The notes beneath the pieces were generated by a model that was not told where the DNA came from, did no database searches, and worked only from the letters and a program-made list of their open reading frames with translations. From Microcella indica (GTDB taxonomy: Bacteria > Actinomycetota > Actinomycetes > Actinomycetales > Microbacteriaceae), in assembly GCF_013414345.1 (NCBI RefSeq), contig NZ_CP058670.1, positions 620,001-684,000 of the forward strand: DNA of 64,000 nucleotides, read 5' to 3'. A program made the translations under genes and the position numbers. Of this stretch, positions 28,654 through 38,113 are shown piece by piece. The number at the start of each line of letters is the position of its first letter. Within the stretch, counting starts at the first letter, position 1.

Positions 28654-28965
28654 TCGACCAGCGTGCGCACGTGCGACACGAGGGCGGCATCGTGGGCGGC
28701 GAGCGACTCGAACGACTTGAGCTCGGGCGACGGCCCCGTGCGGGGAACATCGAGCGCAGCATCCGCCCGGCCAGGCCCGCCTTCGATGTCGACGAATTCG
28801 TCACCGTCGACTACGGAAGCAGCGAACGAAGCGATCTCGCGGGTGTTGCGGTAGTTGGTCGAGAGCACGACTCCGCGGCCGGCGACCGAGATGCCTGCCT
28901 CGGCGAGCGAGTAGCCGCCGGGGTAGATGGTCTGCTGGCCGTCGCCGATGAGGAGCAAGCCCGCC
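28654..28965 (-). pseudogene. UvrD/REP-type helicase fragment
   Basis: About 100 residues resembling the motor region of superfamily 1 helicases: LLLIGDGQQTIYPGGYSLAE matches motif III surroundings (GDxxQxIY), and LSTNYRNTREIASFAASVV matches motif IV. Both termini are missing and the C-terminal side is cut by the IS5 remnant. It may be debris from an ancestral defence or repair gene of the island. Confidence 0.75.
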
Positions 28966-29009
28966 CGACGACGCCTACTGGTGATGGTGGAATCTCATTT
29001 TGACGCCGA

Positions 29010-29030
29010 TGGTCTCATGAGGTGAGACCA
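29010..29030. promoter_or_regulatory. inverted repeat upstream of the catabolic operon, candidate operator
   Basis: TGGTCTCA-TGAGG-TGAGACCA, perfect 8-base arms, centred about 130 bases before the first pathway gene. A TTGACG box (29000-29005) overlaps its left side, although no convincing -10 lies at 17 bases. It is a natural candidate for the IclR regulator encoded at 38114. Confidence 0.5.
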
Positions 29031-29148
29031 CCGGCTTGCCTTGCGAACCCGCACGGTGTGTGCTGTTCCTGCCCACGAGAGTTGCATCAGCACATGCTCG
29101 CCAGGGTGCGTCCAGGTTGACTCCTCTTGTAGTGCAAAGGTGCCCATA

Positions 29149-29931
29149 ATGCGAGAAGACGAGCGAATCGCCGAAGCCGAGCTCTTGCTTGAGGCGTACC
29201 GCACGCGACGCCCGATCGAGCCACTCGTGAAGCGGCATCCCGACATGACGCTCGACGATGCGTACGCTATCCAGTCGATTCAGACTGAGCGTCGCGTTGC
29301 CGACGGCGCCGTTATTCGAGGGCACAAAGTCGGGCTCACGAGCCACGCCATGCAACGCCAGATCGGCGTGAGCACGCCCGATTACGGCGTCTTGATGGAC
29401 GACATGTTTTATCTCGAGAGTCGGCAGATTCGAACAGAGCAGTTTCTGCAGCCCCGAGTCGAACCCGAGATTGCCTTTGTGCTCGCCCGGCCGCTTCGTG
29501 GCCCCGGCGTGACGATTGCCGATGCCGTTCGCGCTGTCGACGTGGTTCTGCCTTCGCTCGAAATCATCGACTCGCGCATTGCCGACTGGAAGATCGGCTA
29601 CTTCGACACCGTGGCCGACAACGCATCGAGCGGCGGCCTCGTTCTCGGTTCGAGTGTGCGCAGGCTGCACGAGCTCGACCTGCGCGGAATGGGTTGCGTT
29701 CTGCGCAAGAACGGTCACGTGGTGGGCACTGGCGCCGGCGGCGCGGTTCTCGGTTCACCCCTCAACGCCCTGGTGTGGCTTGCCAACACACTCGGAGAAC
29801 ACGGGGTCGAGCTGCAAGAGGGCGCTGTGGTGCTTCCCGGGTCCATCACTCAATCGGTACCGGTCGAGAGCGGAGACACCGTCACGTGTACTTTCGCCGG
29901 GCTGGGATCTCTCACCGCCCAATTCGCGTAA
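29149..29931 (+). CDS. 2-oxopent-4-enoate (2-keto-4-pentenoate) hydratase
   Basis: 260-aa hydratase of the MhpD/XylJ group within the FAH superfamily. It adds water to 2-hydroxypenta-2,4-dienoate to give 4-hydroxy-2-oxovalerate. Active-site blocks are RGHKVGLTS and the metal-binding [12 protein letters not shown], with [13 protein letters not shown] later. ATG at 29149 gives the normal length. It heads the operon that continues into acetaldehyde dehydrogenase and aldolase. Base composition is less GC-rich than the core genome, suggesting transfer. Confidence 0.9.
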   Translation: MREDERIAEAELLLEAYRTRRPIEPLVKRHPDMTLDDAYAIQSIQTERRVADGAVIRGHKVGLTSHAMQRQIGVSTPDYGVLMDDMFYLESRQIRTEQFLQPRVEPEIAFVLARPLRGPGVTIADAVRAVDVVLPSLEIIDSRIADWKIGYFDTVADNASSGGLVLGSSVRRLHELDLRGMGCVLRKNGHVVGTGAGGAVLGSPLNALVWLANTLGEHGVELQEGAVVLPGSITQSVPVESGDTVTCTFAGLGSLTAQFA

Positions 29932-29954
29932 TGGTTCACCAAGAAGGAGCACTC

Positions 29955-30887
29955 GTGGCGAGAAGACTGACAGCCGCAATCGTTGGGCCAGGCAATATCG
30001 GCACCGACCTCATGTTCAAGATCATGCGTCATGCAGAGCATCTCGAATTGACGCAGATGATCGGGGTGGACCCGGCATCTGACGGCCTGGCTCGTGCGCG
30101 CCGCTTGGGAATCGAGGCGAGCGATGGCGGCGTCGACTGGATGCTGAGCCAGAGCGTCTTGCCCGACATCGTCTTTGAAGCCACGAGTGCCAAAGCTCAC
30201 GCGGCGAACGCTCCCCGATACCGCGAGGCCGGAATCACCGCGATCGACTTGACGCCTGCGGCTATTGGCCCATACGTGTGTCCGCCGGTGAACCTTGAGT
30301 TCAACCTCGACGCTCCGAACATCAACATGATCACTTGTGGCGGCCAAGCAACCACTCCCATGGTCAAGGCTGTCAGCAGCGTGGTCCCCGTTCCCTACGC
30401 CGAGATCGTCGCGTCGATCTCGTCGAAGTCGGCTGGCCCGGGCACTCGAGCCAATCTCGATGAGTTCACCGAGTCGACCTCCAAGGCACTGTCGGTGGTT
30501 GGCGGTGCGGACATCGGAAAGTCGATCATCATCCTCAATCCTGTTGAGCCGCCCATGATCATGCGCAACACCGTGTTCTGTGCCATCCCAGACGAAGCAG
30601 CAGAGGCGGGCGCGCTGCAAGATCGCGTCACCGAGTCGATTCACGCCATGGTCGCGGCCGTGCAGCAGTATGTGCCGGGGTATCGACTGAAGTCTGACCC
30701 GCAGTTTGACTCTGCCCGCGCGAACTGGAATGGCTACTCACGCGTCGCCATCTTCTGCGAGGTGCGCGGCCGAGGCGACTACCTGCCCGACTACGCCGGC
30801 AATCTCGACATCATCACGGCCGCGTCCGCACGCGTCGGCGACCTGGTCGCGGCGCACCGTCTCGAAACCGCTGGAGCGCAAGCATGA
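29955..30887 (+). CDS. acetaldehyde dehydrogenase (acylating)
   Basis: 310-aa MhpF/XylQ/DmpF-type enzyme converting acetaldehyde, NAD+ and CoA to acetyl-CoA. Features: N-terminal nucleotide-binding [25 protein letters not shown], the catalytic Cys region [12 protein letters not shown], and [21 protein letters not shown] at 29955 follows AAGGAG. It overlaps the aldolase start by 4 bases; in known enzymes the two proteins form a complex that channels acetaldehyde. Confidence 0.95.
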   Translation: MARRLTAAIVGPGNIGTDLMFKIMRHAEHLELTQMIGVDPASDGLARARRLGIEASDGGVDWMLSQSVLPDIVFEATSAKAHAANAPRYREAGITAIDLTPAAIGPYVCPPVNLEFNLDAPNINMITCGGQATTPMVKAVSSVVPVPYAEIVASISSKSAGPGTRANLDEFTESTSKALSVVGGADIGKSIIILNPVEPPMIMRNTVFCAIPDEAAEAGALQDRVTESIHAMVAAVQQYVPGYRLKSDPQFDSARANWNGYSRVAIFCEVRGRGDYLPDYAGNLDIITAASARVGDLVAAHRLETAGAQA

Positions 30888-31915
30888 ACACCGATGTTCG
30901 CATTACCGACACGACCCTGCGCGATGGCTCGCACTCGATGAGTCACCGCTTCACCGAAGAGCAAGTTCGCTCCACGGTGCATGCCCTCGACCAGGCCGGC
31001 GTGCAAGTCATCGAGGTCACGCACGGTGACGGCCTCGGAGGCTCGTCGTTCAACTACGGATTCTCACTCGTGCCCGAGCTTGAGCTCATTGCGGCCGCGG
31101 TAGAGGAAGCAGAGCGGGCGCGAATCGCTGTACTGATGCTGCCTGGGCTCGGAACCATTCACGACCTCAAGGCCGCCCGCGCGGCTGGCGCTTCCATCGC
31201 GCGCATCGCGACACACTGCAGCGAGGCAGACACCTCTCGTCAGCACTTCGGCGCGGCACGCGAGCTGGGTTTTGAGACCGTCGGTTTCCTCATGCTGGCC
31301 CACATGCTGACCCCGTCAGAGCTGGCGCAGCAGGCACGAATCATGGCGGATGCTGGTTGCCAGTGCATCTACGTTGTTGACTCCGCTGGCGCCTTGATTC
31401 TCGACGACGCTTCGATACGGGTTGCTGCGTTGGTAGACGAACTGGGTGACGATGCACAGGTGGGCTACCACGGCCACCAGAACCTCTCGTTCGGCGTCGC
31501 GAACTCGATACTCGCGCAGCGTGCAGGTGCTCGGCAGATCGATGGTTCGCTCGGCGCTCTCGGAGCAGGAGCAGGGAACTCGCCCACGGAGATCTTGGTA
31601 GCCGCGTTCGAGAAGGTTGGAGTGACCACGGGGATCGATCTCGATGCAATTCTCGAGGCTGCCGAAGAGGTTGCCGTGCCGTACATGACCCGAATACCTC
31701 GTATGGATCGCGCGTCCATCATGCAGGGCTACGCCGGGGTGTACTCAAGCTTCCTTCTTCACGCAGAAGCTGCTGCCGAACGCTATGGAGTGCCTGCTCA
31801 CGAGATTCTCCGTCGGGTGGGCGAGCGACGCTACGTGGGGGGACAAGAAGACATGATCATCGAGATCGCGATCGAACTTGCCGCGGAGTGGGCGGGGGTG
31901 ACGACCAGTGGTTGA
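30884..31915 (+). CDS. 4-hydroxy-2-oxovalerate aldolase
   Basis: 343-aa MhpE/XylK/DmpG-type class II aldolase splitting 4-hydroxy-2-oxovalerate to pyruvate and acetaldehyde. The family start [20 protein letters not shown]-like ([18 protein letters not shown]) carries the base Arg and metal Asp. [16 protein letters not shown] supplies the metal-binding HxH, and the C-terminal domain interacts with the dehydrogenase. Translation is coupled to the preceding gene by ATGA. Confidence 0.95.
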   Translation: MNTDVRITDTTLRDGSHSMSHRFTEEQVRSTVHALDQAGVQVIEVTHGDGLGGSSFNYGFSLVPELELIAAAVEEAERARIAVLMLPGLGTIHDLKAARAAGASIARIATHCSEADTSRQHFGAARELGFETVGFLMLAHMLTPSELAQQARIMADAGCQCIYVVDSAGALILDDASIRVAALVDELGDDAQVGYHGHQNLSFGVANSILAQRAGARQIDGSLGALGAGAGNSPTEILVAAFEKVGVTTGIDLDAILEAAEEVAVPYMTRIPRMDRASIMQGYAGVYSSFLLHAEAAAERYGVPAHEILRRVGERRYVGGQEDMIIEIAIELAAEWAGVTTSG

Positions 31916-32702
31916 CAACCCCGAATTGACCGAAGCTCTCGCACTCGAACTCTTGAGGTGCGAGTCCGCTCGGCAAGCACGCGGTCCACTGAGCGCACAT
32001 GAGTGGCCGGGCCTCACTGTTGCTGACGCCTACGGCATTCAAGACGCGAGTCGACGACACCGAGAGTCGCGGGGTGAACGAGTCGTCGGTGTGAAGATGG
32101 GCCTCACCAGTCGCGCGAAGCAGAAGACGATGAACGTCGACGAGCCGGTCGTGGCGTGGGTGACGGATGCGATGCAACTGCCCCTCAACCAGCCGATTCA
32201 TACAGACCGGTACATTCACCCCAGAGTGGAGCCCGAACTGTTCTTTCGTCTTGGTGTCGCGCTGACAGGGCCCGGTGTTACGAAAGAAGACGCCGCCGCC
32301 GCCATCGATGCCGTCGTGGCCGGCGTCGACGTCATCGACAGCCGGTATCACAGCTTCGCCTTCACCTTGCCAGACGTCATTGCCGACAACGCCTCCAGCG
32401 CAGGATTCATCTTGGGGCCGATCATGAAGCCGATAGGTGCGGTTGACCTCGAGCTCGAGGCCGTCTTGGTTGAGGTCGACGGAATCGTCGTCGATTCGGC
32501 AACAGCGACTGCCGTGCTCGGGCATCCGCTCGAGGCGGTTGCCGCGGCAGCAAATCTGCTCGGGCAACGTGGGCTCGCGCTTGCCGCCGGCGACTGGGTC
32601 TTGGCGGGTGCCATGACTGACGCGGTTGCCTTGACCGGAGGCCAGTCAGTCTCGTTTCACTTCAGCACGCTCGGCTCGATTCACATGGCCAAGGAGGAGT
32701 AG
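31908..32702 (+). CDS. 2-oxo-3-hexenedioate (4-oxalocrotonate) decarboxylase
   Basis: 264-aa member of the same fold as the hydratase, most like XylI/DmpH decarboxylases, producing 2-hydroxypenta-2,4-dienoate from oxalocrotonate. The blocks [14 protein letters not shown] and [13 protein letters not shown] hold the Lys and Glu metal/active residues; [14 protein letters not shown] follows. Its position next to the tautomerase and semialdehyde dehydrogenase supports decarboxylase over hydratase. The GTG start overlaps the aldolase end by 8 bases. Confidence 0.85.
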   Translation: MVDNPELTEALALELLRCESARQARGPLSAHEWPGLTVADAYGIQDASRRHRESRGERVVGVKMGLTSRAKQKTMNVDEPVVAWVTDAMQLPLNQPIHTDRYIHPRVEPELFFRLGVALTGPGVTKEDAAAAIDAVVAGVDVIDSRYHSFAFTLPDVIADNASSAGFILGPIMKPIGAVDLELEAVLVEVDGIVVDSATATAVLGHPLEAVAAAANLLGQRGLALAAGDWVLAGAMTDAVALTGGQSVSFHFSTLGSIHMAKEE

Positions 32703-32896
32703 TGCCGATCATCACCGTGACGATGGTTTCTGGCCGGAACCAGAGCCAGATTAGGGCGCTCATCGAAGCGTTGACCGACGCGGCGCATACCGCAATCGAT
32801 GCGCCACTCGAGAGCATCCGAGTGGTCATCTCTGAAGTGCCCCCGACACACTTCGCGGCGGGCAACGTGACGATCGAAGAGAAGCGAGGCAAGTGA
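32702..32896 (+). CDS. 4-oxalocrotonate tautomerase
   Basis: 64-aa tautomerase that ketonises 2-hydroxymuconate to 2-oxo-3-hexenedioate. The catalytic N-terminal proline follows the initiator Met (MPIITVTMVSGRNQSQIRAL), and the Arg of SIRVVISEV fits the substrate-binding arginine. The length is typical. The GTG overlaps the previous stop by one base with AAGGAGG just before. Confidence 0.93.
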   Translation: MPIITVTMVSGRNQSQIRALIEALTDAAHTAIDAPLESIRVVISEVPPTHFAAGNVTIEEKRGK

Positions 32897-34344
32897 TGGT
32901 TCGAGAGACCTTCGGGCATGTGATCAACGGCGTCGAGCAGCAATCTGTATCGGGCGAGTTGTTCGACGACGTCAACCCCTGGACTGAAGAGGTGTGGGCC
33001 CAGATCGCGCTGGGGGGCAAGGCCGAAGCGGATGCCGCTGTCGCGGCTGCGCGGCTGGCATTCGACGAGGGGCCTTGGCCACGTATGGGCTTCATCAAGC
33101 GAGGTGAGATCTTGCACCGTCTCGCCGACCTGATGGCGCGCGACCGTGAGGCGCTTGCGCTCGCCGATTGCCGAGACATGGGCAAACCCGTGAGCCAGGC
33201 GCTCGACGATGTCGACCGCAGCATTCTGAATATCCGGTTCTTTGCCGACCAGGCTCGCCTGTCTCAAGCAGATGCGTATCCGATGGACTCAGGCCATCAC
33301 GCCTACACGCGATACGAGGCTGCCGGGGTCGTCGTGGCGATTGCGCCCTGGAACTTTCCCCTCATGCTCGAGACCTGGAAGGTCGCCCCTGCTCTGGCGT
33401 GGGGCAACACTGTCGTCTTGAAACCCGCCGAAGACACTCCAGCGTCGGCGACCATGCTGGCGCGGTTGGCGATTGAAGCGGGCCTACCTCCCGGCGTTCT
33501 CAACGTGGTGCACGGGTTCGGCCCTGACTCGGTGGGGCAGTTTCTCACCGAAGACCCTCGTGTTGACCGCATCACGTTCACGGGTGAGTCGGGTACGGGC
33601 CGAGCCATCTCACGTGCCGCTGCCATGAACTTGACGCCGGTGAGCCTTGAGCTCGGAGGCAAGGGCGCCAACATCGTGTTTGGCGACGCAGACCTCGATA
33701 ACGCCGTGCAGTGGGCCGTGCAGGCGATTTTCAGAAACGCCGGCCAAGTGTGCCTCGCTGGCTCGAGACTCTTCGTGCATCGATCGGTGTATGACGAGTT
33801 CCTGAGTCGCTTCGCTGCAGCCGCTGAGGGCCTCAAGATCGGTGACCCTGAACTGCATGAGACCGAATTCAGCTGCCTGGCATCTCGAGAGCACTTCGAG
33901 AAGGTGACGTCATACCTGGACACGGTCGAGGCTCACGGCGGGACTGTGGTGACCGGTGGGGTGACAGACGGCGGCCTCGTGGTGAAGCCGACAATCATCA
34001 CCGGAGTCGGGCTGGACTCGCCTCACTACTGCGAAGAGATCTTCGGCCCCGTCGTCGTCGTCCGTCCGTTCGACACGGAACCGGAGGCGGTCGACTTGGC
34101 GAACGACTCTCCGTACGGCCTCAATGCGATGGTGTTCACCGAGAACCTCAGCCGAGCACACCGAGTTGCAGCGCGGCTCGAAGCGGGAACTGTCTGGGTC
34201 AACTGCTTCTTCATCCGAGACCTTCGAGCGCCCTTTGGTGGCTTCGGTGACTCAGGTGTCGGACGCGAAGGCGGTGTATACAGCCGCGACTTCTTCACAG
34301 AGCCCAAGGCCGTGATCGTTGAAGTCTCAAGTCTTACCCAATGA
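32893..34344 (+). CDS. 2-hydroxymuconic semialdehyde dehydrogenase-like aldehyde dehydrogenase
   Basis: 483-aa NAD(P)-dependent aldehyde dehydrogenase. Motifs: APWNFPLMLETWKVAPALAW, FTGESGTGRAI, SLELGGKGANIVF (general-base Glu), NAGQVCLAGSR (catalytic Cys) and EEIFGPVVVVRPF. Placement after the tautomerase supports the XylG role of oxidising 2-hydroxymuconate semialdehyde to 2-hydroxymuconate. GTG 32893 or ATG 32896 may be the start; the first overlaps the tautomerase stop. Confidence 0.9.
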   Translation: MMVRETFGHVINGVEQQSVSGELFDDVNPWTEEVWAQIALGGKAEADAAVAAARLAFDEGPWPRMGFIKRGEILHRLADLMARDREALALADCRDMGKPVSQALDDVDRSILNIRFFADQARLSQADAYPMDSGHHAYTRYEAAGVVVAIAPWNFPLMLETWKVAPALAWGNTVVLKPAEDTPASATMLARLAIEAGLPPGVLNVVHGFGPDSVGQFLTEDPRVDRITFTGESGTGRAISRAAAMNLTPVSLELGGKGANIVFGDADLDNAVQWAVQAIFRNAGQVCLAGSRLFVHRSVYDEFLSRFAAAAEGLKIGDPELHETEFSCLASREHFEKVTSYLDTVEAHGGTVVTGGVTDGGLVVKPTIITGVGLDSPHYCEEIFGPVVVVRPFDTEPEAVDLANDSPYGLNAMVFTENLSRAHRVAARLEAGTVWVNCFFIRDLRAPFGGFGDSGVGREGGVYSRDFFTEPKAVIVEVSSLTQ

Positions 34345-34444
34345 GACCCAGTACTAGCTAGAGAGTCCGCAAGTCCATACACTCAACCCAGCCCAGGTGC
34401 CTATGCACCGAAGAGTCTGGACAAAGAAGCCCAGAGGAGACGCT

Positions 34445-35251
34445 ATGACGATTGCACTTGGAGTAACGACGACGAAGGGCGAGGCCATCTCGCTCGTGTC
34501 CGTCGGCAAGACATACCAGACCGCCACCGGTGCGCTGCCGGCGCTCGTCGACGTGAATCTCGACATTCGCGCCGGGGAGTTCGTCGCACTCGTCGGGCCC
34601 TCTGGGTGTGGCAAGTCCACGTTGCTCAAGATCATTGCGGGCCTGATTCCGTTCGAGACCGGCATGGTCTCAGTGGGTGGCGAGAAGCCGAAGGAGGGCC
34701 GACGAGACATCGGCTTCATGCTTCAGCAATCTGTCTTGATGCCGTGGCTCGATGTCAAGGAGAACGTTGCGCTTCCATTCCGCATCGCGCGCGACTCCGG
34801 CCCTCACATCAGCGAACGAGTCGATGAGCTGCTCGACCTCGTCGGCCTGTCGCACGCTGCGTCAATGCGCACCTGGGAACTCTCGGGGGGTATGCAGCAG
34901 CGCGTCGCCTTGGCTCGTGCGCTGGCCCTCGACCCGGGAGTGATGCTCATGGACGAGCCGTTCTCGGCGCTCGATGAGTTCAAGCGCGAGCACTTGAACA
35001 TTGAGGTCGCTCACATGGCAGACACGATCGGCAAGACGACGATCCTGGTGACGCACAGCATCTCCGAAGCCGTGCTCATGTCTGACCGGGTGATCGCGCT
35101 GGGGGTGAACCCGGGCCGCGTCGTTGGCGACATCACGATCGACCTCGAACGCCCCAGGTCCAGCGACATGGTGAGCGGAAAGCGATTCCAAGAGCTCAGC
35201 AATGAAGTGCGAGATGCGCTCGCCATCGGTATGACGGGAGAGGCGAAATGA
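34445..35251 (+). CDS. ABC transporter ATP-binding protein (SsuB/TauB type)
   Basis: 268-aa ATPase of the nitrate/sulfonate/taurine importer group. Walker A GPSGCGKSTLL, Q-loop MLQQSVLMPWLDVKENV, signature ELSGGMQQRVALAR and Walker B GVMLMDEPFSALDEF. ATG at 34445 is chosen because AGAGGAGA lies just before it. It is the first gene of an ATPase-permease-binding protein unit within the catabolic cluster, presumably importing an aromatic or organic acid substrate; this role is inferred from context. Confidence 0.92.
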   Translation: MTIALGVTTTKGEAISLVSVGKTYQTATGALPALVDVNLDIRAGEFVALVGPSGCGKSTLLKIIAGLIPFETGMVSVGGEKPKEGRRDIGFMLQQSVLMPWLDVKENVALPFRIARDSGPHISERVDELLDLVGLSHAASMRTWELSGGMQQRVALARALALDPGVMLMDEPFSALDEFKREHLNIEVAHMADTIGKTTILVTHSISEAVLMSDRVIALGVNPGRVVGDITIDLERPRSSDMVSGKRFQELSNEVRDALAIGMTGEAK

Positions 35252-36084
35252 CGAGCAACATGACGGCGCCGTCGACAGAGCAAATCACCATTGCCCACGA
35301 CGATCAGCAGAAGCGAACGGGAATGCTGGAACGGACGTCAGTTCGCATAGCGCTTCCACTGCTGGTACTGCTCTTCTTCGTCCTTGCCTTGCAGACACTC
35401 AGTGTGATGGGCGTACTCAACCCGATCACATTCCCTTCGCCACTCGATGTGTTCGCTGCCCTTGGCGACTTGATCACCAAGGGATACTTCTGGGAAGCCA
35501 CCTGGATCACTCTGCAGGAGACTCTTCTCGGGTTCGCTTTCGGAGCCGGAGCCGGTCTTGTCATTGGCGCGTTGACCGGCACGTTCAAGACATTCCGGGT
35601 AGCGCTGTACCCGTTTATCGTGGCATTTCAGAACACTCCGCGTGTGGCACTCGCGCCCGTTTTTCTCACCTGGTTCGGCTTCGGAATGGAGTCGAAGGTC
35701 GTGATGGCAGCGGTGATCTGCTTCTTCCCGGTCGTCATCAACACTGTTGCTGGCATCGCAGGAGTAGACGAGAACGCCAAGACGCTCTTCCGTTCACTAG
35801 GTGCGACGAAGACGCAAGCCTTCTTCCGTCTCACGCTGCCGAGCGCCGCTGCGATCGCCTTTGCCGGGGTCAAGACGGCCCTCACCCTCGCACTGCTCGG
35901 CGCCATTGTCGCTGAGTTCGTCGGCGCATCTGAGGGTCTCGGCGTGCTGATCAAGGAACTGAACTTCCAGCTCGAAGTTGCTATGGGCTTCGCCGTCGTT
36001 ATCACGTTGGCGATTATCGGCCTCGTGCTGTACGGCCTCATCGAGTTGGCAGAAAAGAAACTCATTACGTGGGTCAGAGATTGA
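35248..36084 (+). CDS. ABC transporter permease (SsuC/TauC type)
   Basis: 278-aa permease with about six membrane helices and the EAA loop KTLFRSLGATKTQAFFRLTLP. The segment LYPFIVAFQNTPRVALAPVFLTWFGFG is typical of sulfonate/nitrate-type permeases. An acidic and polar N-terminal tail of about 30 residues precedes the first helix. Its start overlaps the ATPase gene by 4 bases. Confidence 0.92.
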   Translation: MTSNMTAPSTEQITIAHDDQQKRTGMLERTSVRIALPLLVLLFFVLALQTLSVMGVLNPITFPSPLDVFAALGDLITKGYFWEATWITLQETLLGFAFGAGAGLVIGALTGTFKTFRVALYPFIVAFQNTPRVALAPVFLTWFGFGMESKVVMAAVICFFPVVINTVAGIAGVDENAKTLFRSLGATKTQAFFRLTLPSAAAIAFAGVKTALTLALLGAIVAEFVGASEGLGVLIKELNFQLEVAMGFAVVITLAIIGLVLYGLIELAEKKLITWVRD

Positions 36085-36141
36085 CCTTTTGAATGCACCA
36101 CAGAGTCACAATTCCGATAATCACATCCAATGGAGGAAACA

Positions 36142-37203
36142 GTGAGAATCAACAAGAGATTGGTATCCGCAGCTGCGGCCATGGCGGCCGTCACTCTTCT
36201 CGCTTCGTGCGCTAGTAGCGAGCCCGAACCAGGCGACGGAAACGGCAACGGAGAGGCTCTGGCATCCGCCGAGGTACTGCTGCCGATTCCTGCCGGCCTG
36301 GCCTTCACTCCCCTCATCGTTGCGCAAGAGGAAGGCTTCTTTGCAGACGCCGGGCTCGACGTGACCTACTCGGTCGCAGACGGGTCGGGATATCTGTCAC
36401 AGCAGATCGTCGCCGGCAACGTCGAGTTCGCTCTCATGGGCGCTGCTGATGCTGTGGTGTCGTTCAACAAGAGGGACGACGTTCGAGTTCTCTTCTGCAA
36501 CCAGGTCAACAACGTCTACAGAATCGTTGCCCGCGCTGACACTGGTGTCGTAGACATGGCGGGGCTGGAGGGACTCGCTCTCGGCTACACCGAGCCCGGC
36601 GGTGGAGAAAGCCAGCTGGTGAGCGCAGCGCTCGCGGAAGCGGGACTCGTGGAGAATGAGAACATCACGCTCGTTCCTGTCGGTGCTGCAGGCCCCCAGT
36701 CGCTCGTCGCACTTCAAGACGACACGGTTCAGGCCTACAGTTCAAGCTTTCCTGATATCGCCGCTCTTGCCGCAGAGGGTATCGAATGGGTCGACATCAC
36801 CCCGGCCAAGTACTCGAACGTTCCTGGCGCGTGCATGGTGACGACCGAAGAGGTTCTGAACACCGAGGAAGGCATGGCGAAGGCCATCGCCCTCGCTACC
36901 GGCTGGGTCGAGGGGCAGTACTTCTCTATCGAAAACCCTGACGAGGCTTTCGACATCGTGTGTTCGACCCTCGAGGCTGCGTGCGAAAACGCGACGGCTG
37001 CCGAGGCCCTGTACGTCGAGGCGATGAACCTCATCACCCCTCCTGACGGTCAGCGCCCCGGAGAATTGCGCCTCTCGTCATGGCAGACCGTTGTCGAGAT
37101 CTTGAGTTCGTCTGACACGGTCGACGCCGGACTCGACGTCAACCCGCTCATTTCCGGAGCGAACGTCGAAGCAGTGGTCAGCGCCGCCTACGCGGGGCGC
37201 TAA
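36142..37203 (+). CDS. NMT1/THI5-like ABC substrate-binding lipoprotein
   Basis: 353-aa exported lipoprotein. The signal peptide ends in LLASC with lipidated Cys23, followed by an acidic/Gly-Asn linker (EPEPGDGNGNGE). The domain resembles NMT1/SsuA proteins: PIPAGLAFTPLIVAQEEGFF, GLDVTYSVADGSGYLSQQIV and GNVEFALMGAADAVVSF. GTG at 36142 follows GGAGG. It most likely captures an aromatic acid or related growth substrate that feeds the pathway. Confidence 0.9.
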   Translation: MRINKRLVSAAAAMAAVTLLASCASSEPEPGDGNGNGEALASAEVLLPIPAGLAFTPLIVAQEEGFFADAGLDVTYSVADGSGYLSQQIVAGNVEFALMGAADAVVSFNKRDDVRVLFCNQVNNVYRIVARADTGVVDMAGLEGLALGYTEPGGGESQLVSAALAEAGLVENENITLVPVGAAGPQSLVALQDDTVQAYSSSFPDIAALAAEGIEWVDITPAKYSNVPGACMVTTEEVLNTEEGMAKAIALATGWVEGQYFSIENPDEAFDIVCSTLEAACENATAAEALYVEAMNLITPPDGQRPGELRLSSWQTVVEILSSSDTVDAGLDVNPLISGANVEAVVSAAYAGR

Positions 37204-37210
37204 CTCGACC

Positions 37211-37254
37211 GAGCGAGGTTCACACTGCTCTGCCCAGGGGTGTGAACCTCGCTC
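37211..37254 (+). terminator. stem-loop after the binding-protein gene
   Basis: GAGCGAGGTTCACA (37211-37224) pairs perfectly with TGTGAACCTCGCTC (37241-37254), a 14-base stem with a 16-base loop, 8 bases after the stop. It probably separates the transporter transcript from the next gene or protects the message 3' end. Confidence 0.7.
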
Positions 37255-37279
37255 TCGACTGCATAAGGAGCACTGAGAC

Positions 37280-38095
37280 GTGAAGCCTGCACGCATTGCC
37301 GATGTGATTCACCACGCCCATCAGCAGGGGGAGCTTCTGCGAACAGGCACGTTTGCAGAGTTGGAGTCGGGCACCACCGCTCTGGATGCGGCGAGTGCGC
37401 TTCACGAGATTCGAACTCGCGCTGGACTTCACGCTGTGGGCTGGAAGCTCGGGTACACCTCTGAGGCAATGCGTCGTCAGATGAACATTTCGCAGCCGAA
37501 CGCGGCACAAATCTATAGCGAATGGATCGCCGACGACTCGACCGTGACTCGACACCTCGTGCACCCGCGTATCGAACCCGAAGTGTCGATCTCGTTGGGC
37601 GAAAGCATTCGCTGGTCGAGTGTGCAATCGCTCTCGGCTGATCGGCAAGTGCAGTTCGTCTCTGATCGAGTTGTCGAAGCCCGGTGTGCGCTGGAAGTCG
37701 TGGACTCGGTGTGGAGCGACTACGTCTTCACCTGGGGGGAGAACACTGCTGATGGTTCGTCTGCCGCGGGAGCGGTGATCGGCGATGAGATACCGAATCT
37801 CTCTGACCTCGGAGAACTCACCGTTGAACTGTCACTTGATCGATCACCCTCAGACGGAAACGTCGCAGAAAACAGCTCGCGCGTCGAAGGCCATTCTCGA
37901 GACGTTATGGGGAATCCACTCACAGCAGTGGTGTGGCTCATTCGCCATCTTGATACCAAGGGCATCGTTCTCTCGCCCGGCGAGATTGTGCTCACAGGAG
38001 GAATCACCGCATCGCTCGACCTACCGCGCGGATCCGTCGCGCGAGCGTCGTTCTCCTCCAAGAACTGGAAGGGTGGGGTTGTTGCAATCCGCTAA
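37280..38095 (+). CDS. third 2-keto-4-pentenoate hydratase-like protein
   Basis: 271-aa protein of the MhpD/XylJ/XylI superfamily, more divergent than the two upstream paralogues. Key segments remain: VGWKLGYTSEAMRRQMN with the active Lys, HPRIEPEVSISLG with two metal-binding Glu, and ENTADGSSAAGAVIG in place of ADNASS. It lacks clear assignment to hydratase or decarboxylase and may act on a substituted ring-cleavage product. It starts with GTG at 37280 after AAGGAG and lies behind the terminator of the transporter unit. Confidence 0.8.
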   Translation: MKPARIADVIHHAHQQGELLRTGTFAELESGTTALDAASALHEIRTRAGLHAVGWKLGYTSEAMRRQMNISQPNAAQIYSEWIADDSTVTRHLVHPRIEPEVSISLGESIRWSSVQSLSADRQVQFVSDRVVEARCALEVVDSVWSDYVFTWGENTADGSSAAGAVIGDEIPNLSDLGELTVELSLDRSPSDGNVAENSSRVEGHSRDVMGNPLTAVVWLIRHLDTKGIVLSPGEIVLTGGITASLDLPRGSVARASFSSKNWKGGVVAIR

Positions 38096-38113
38096 GCCTT
38101 CGAAGATGGACGC

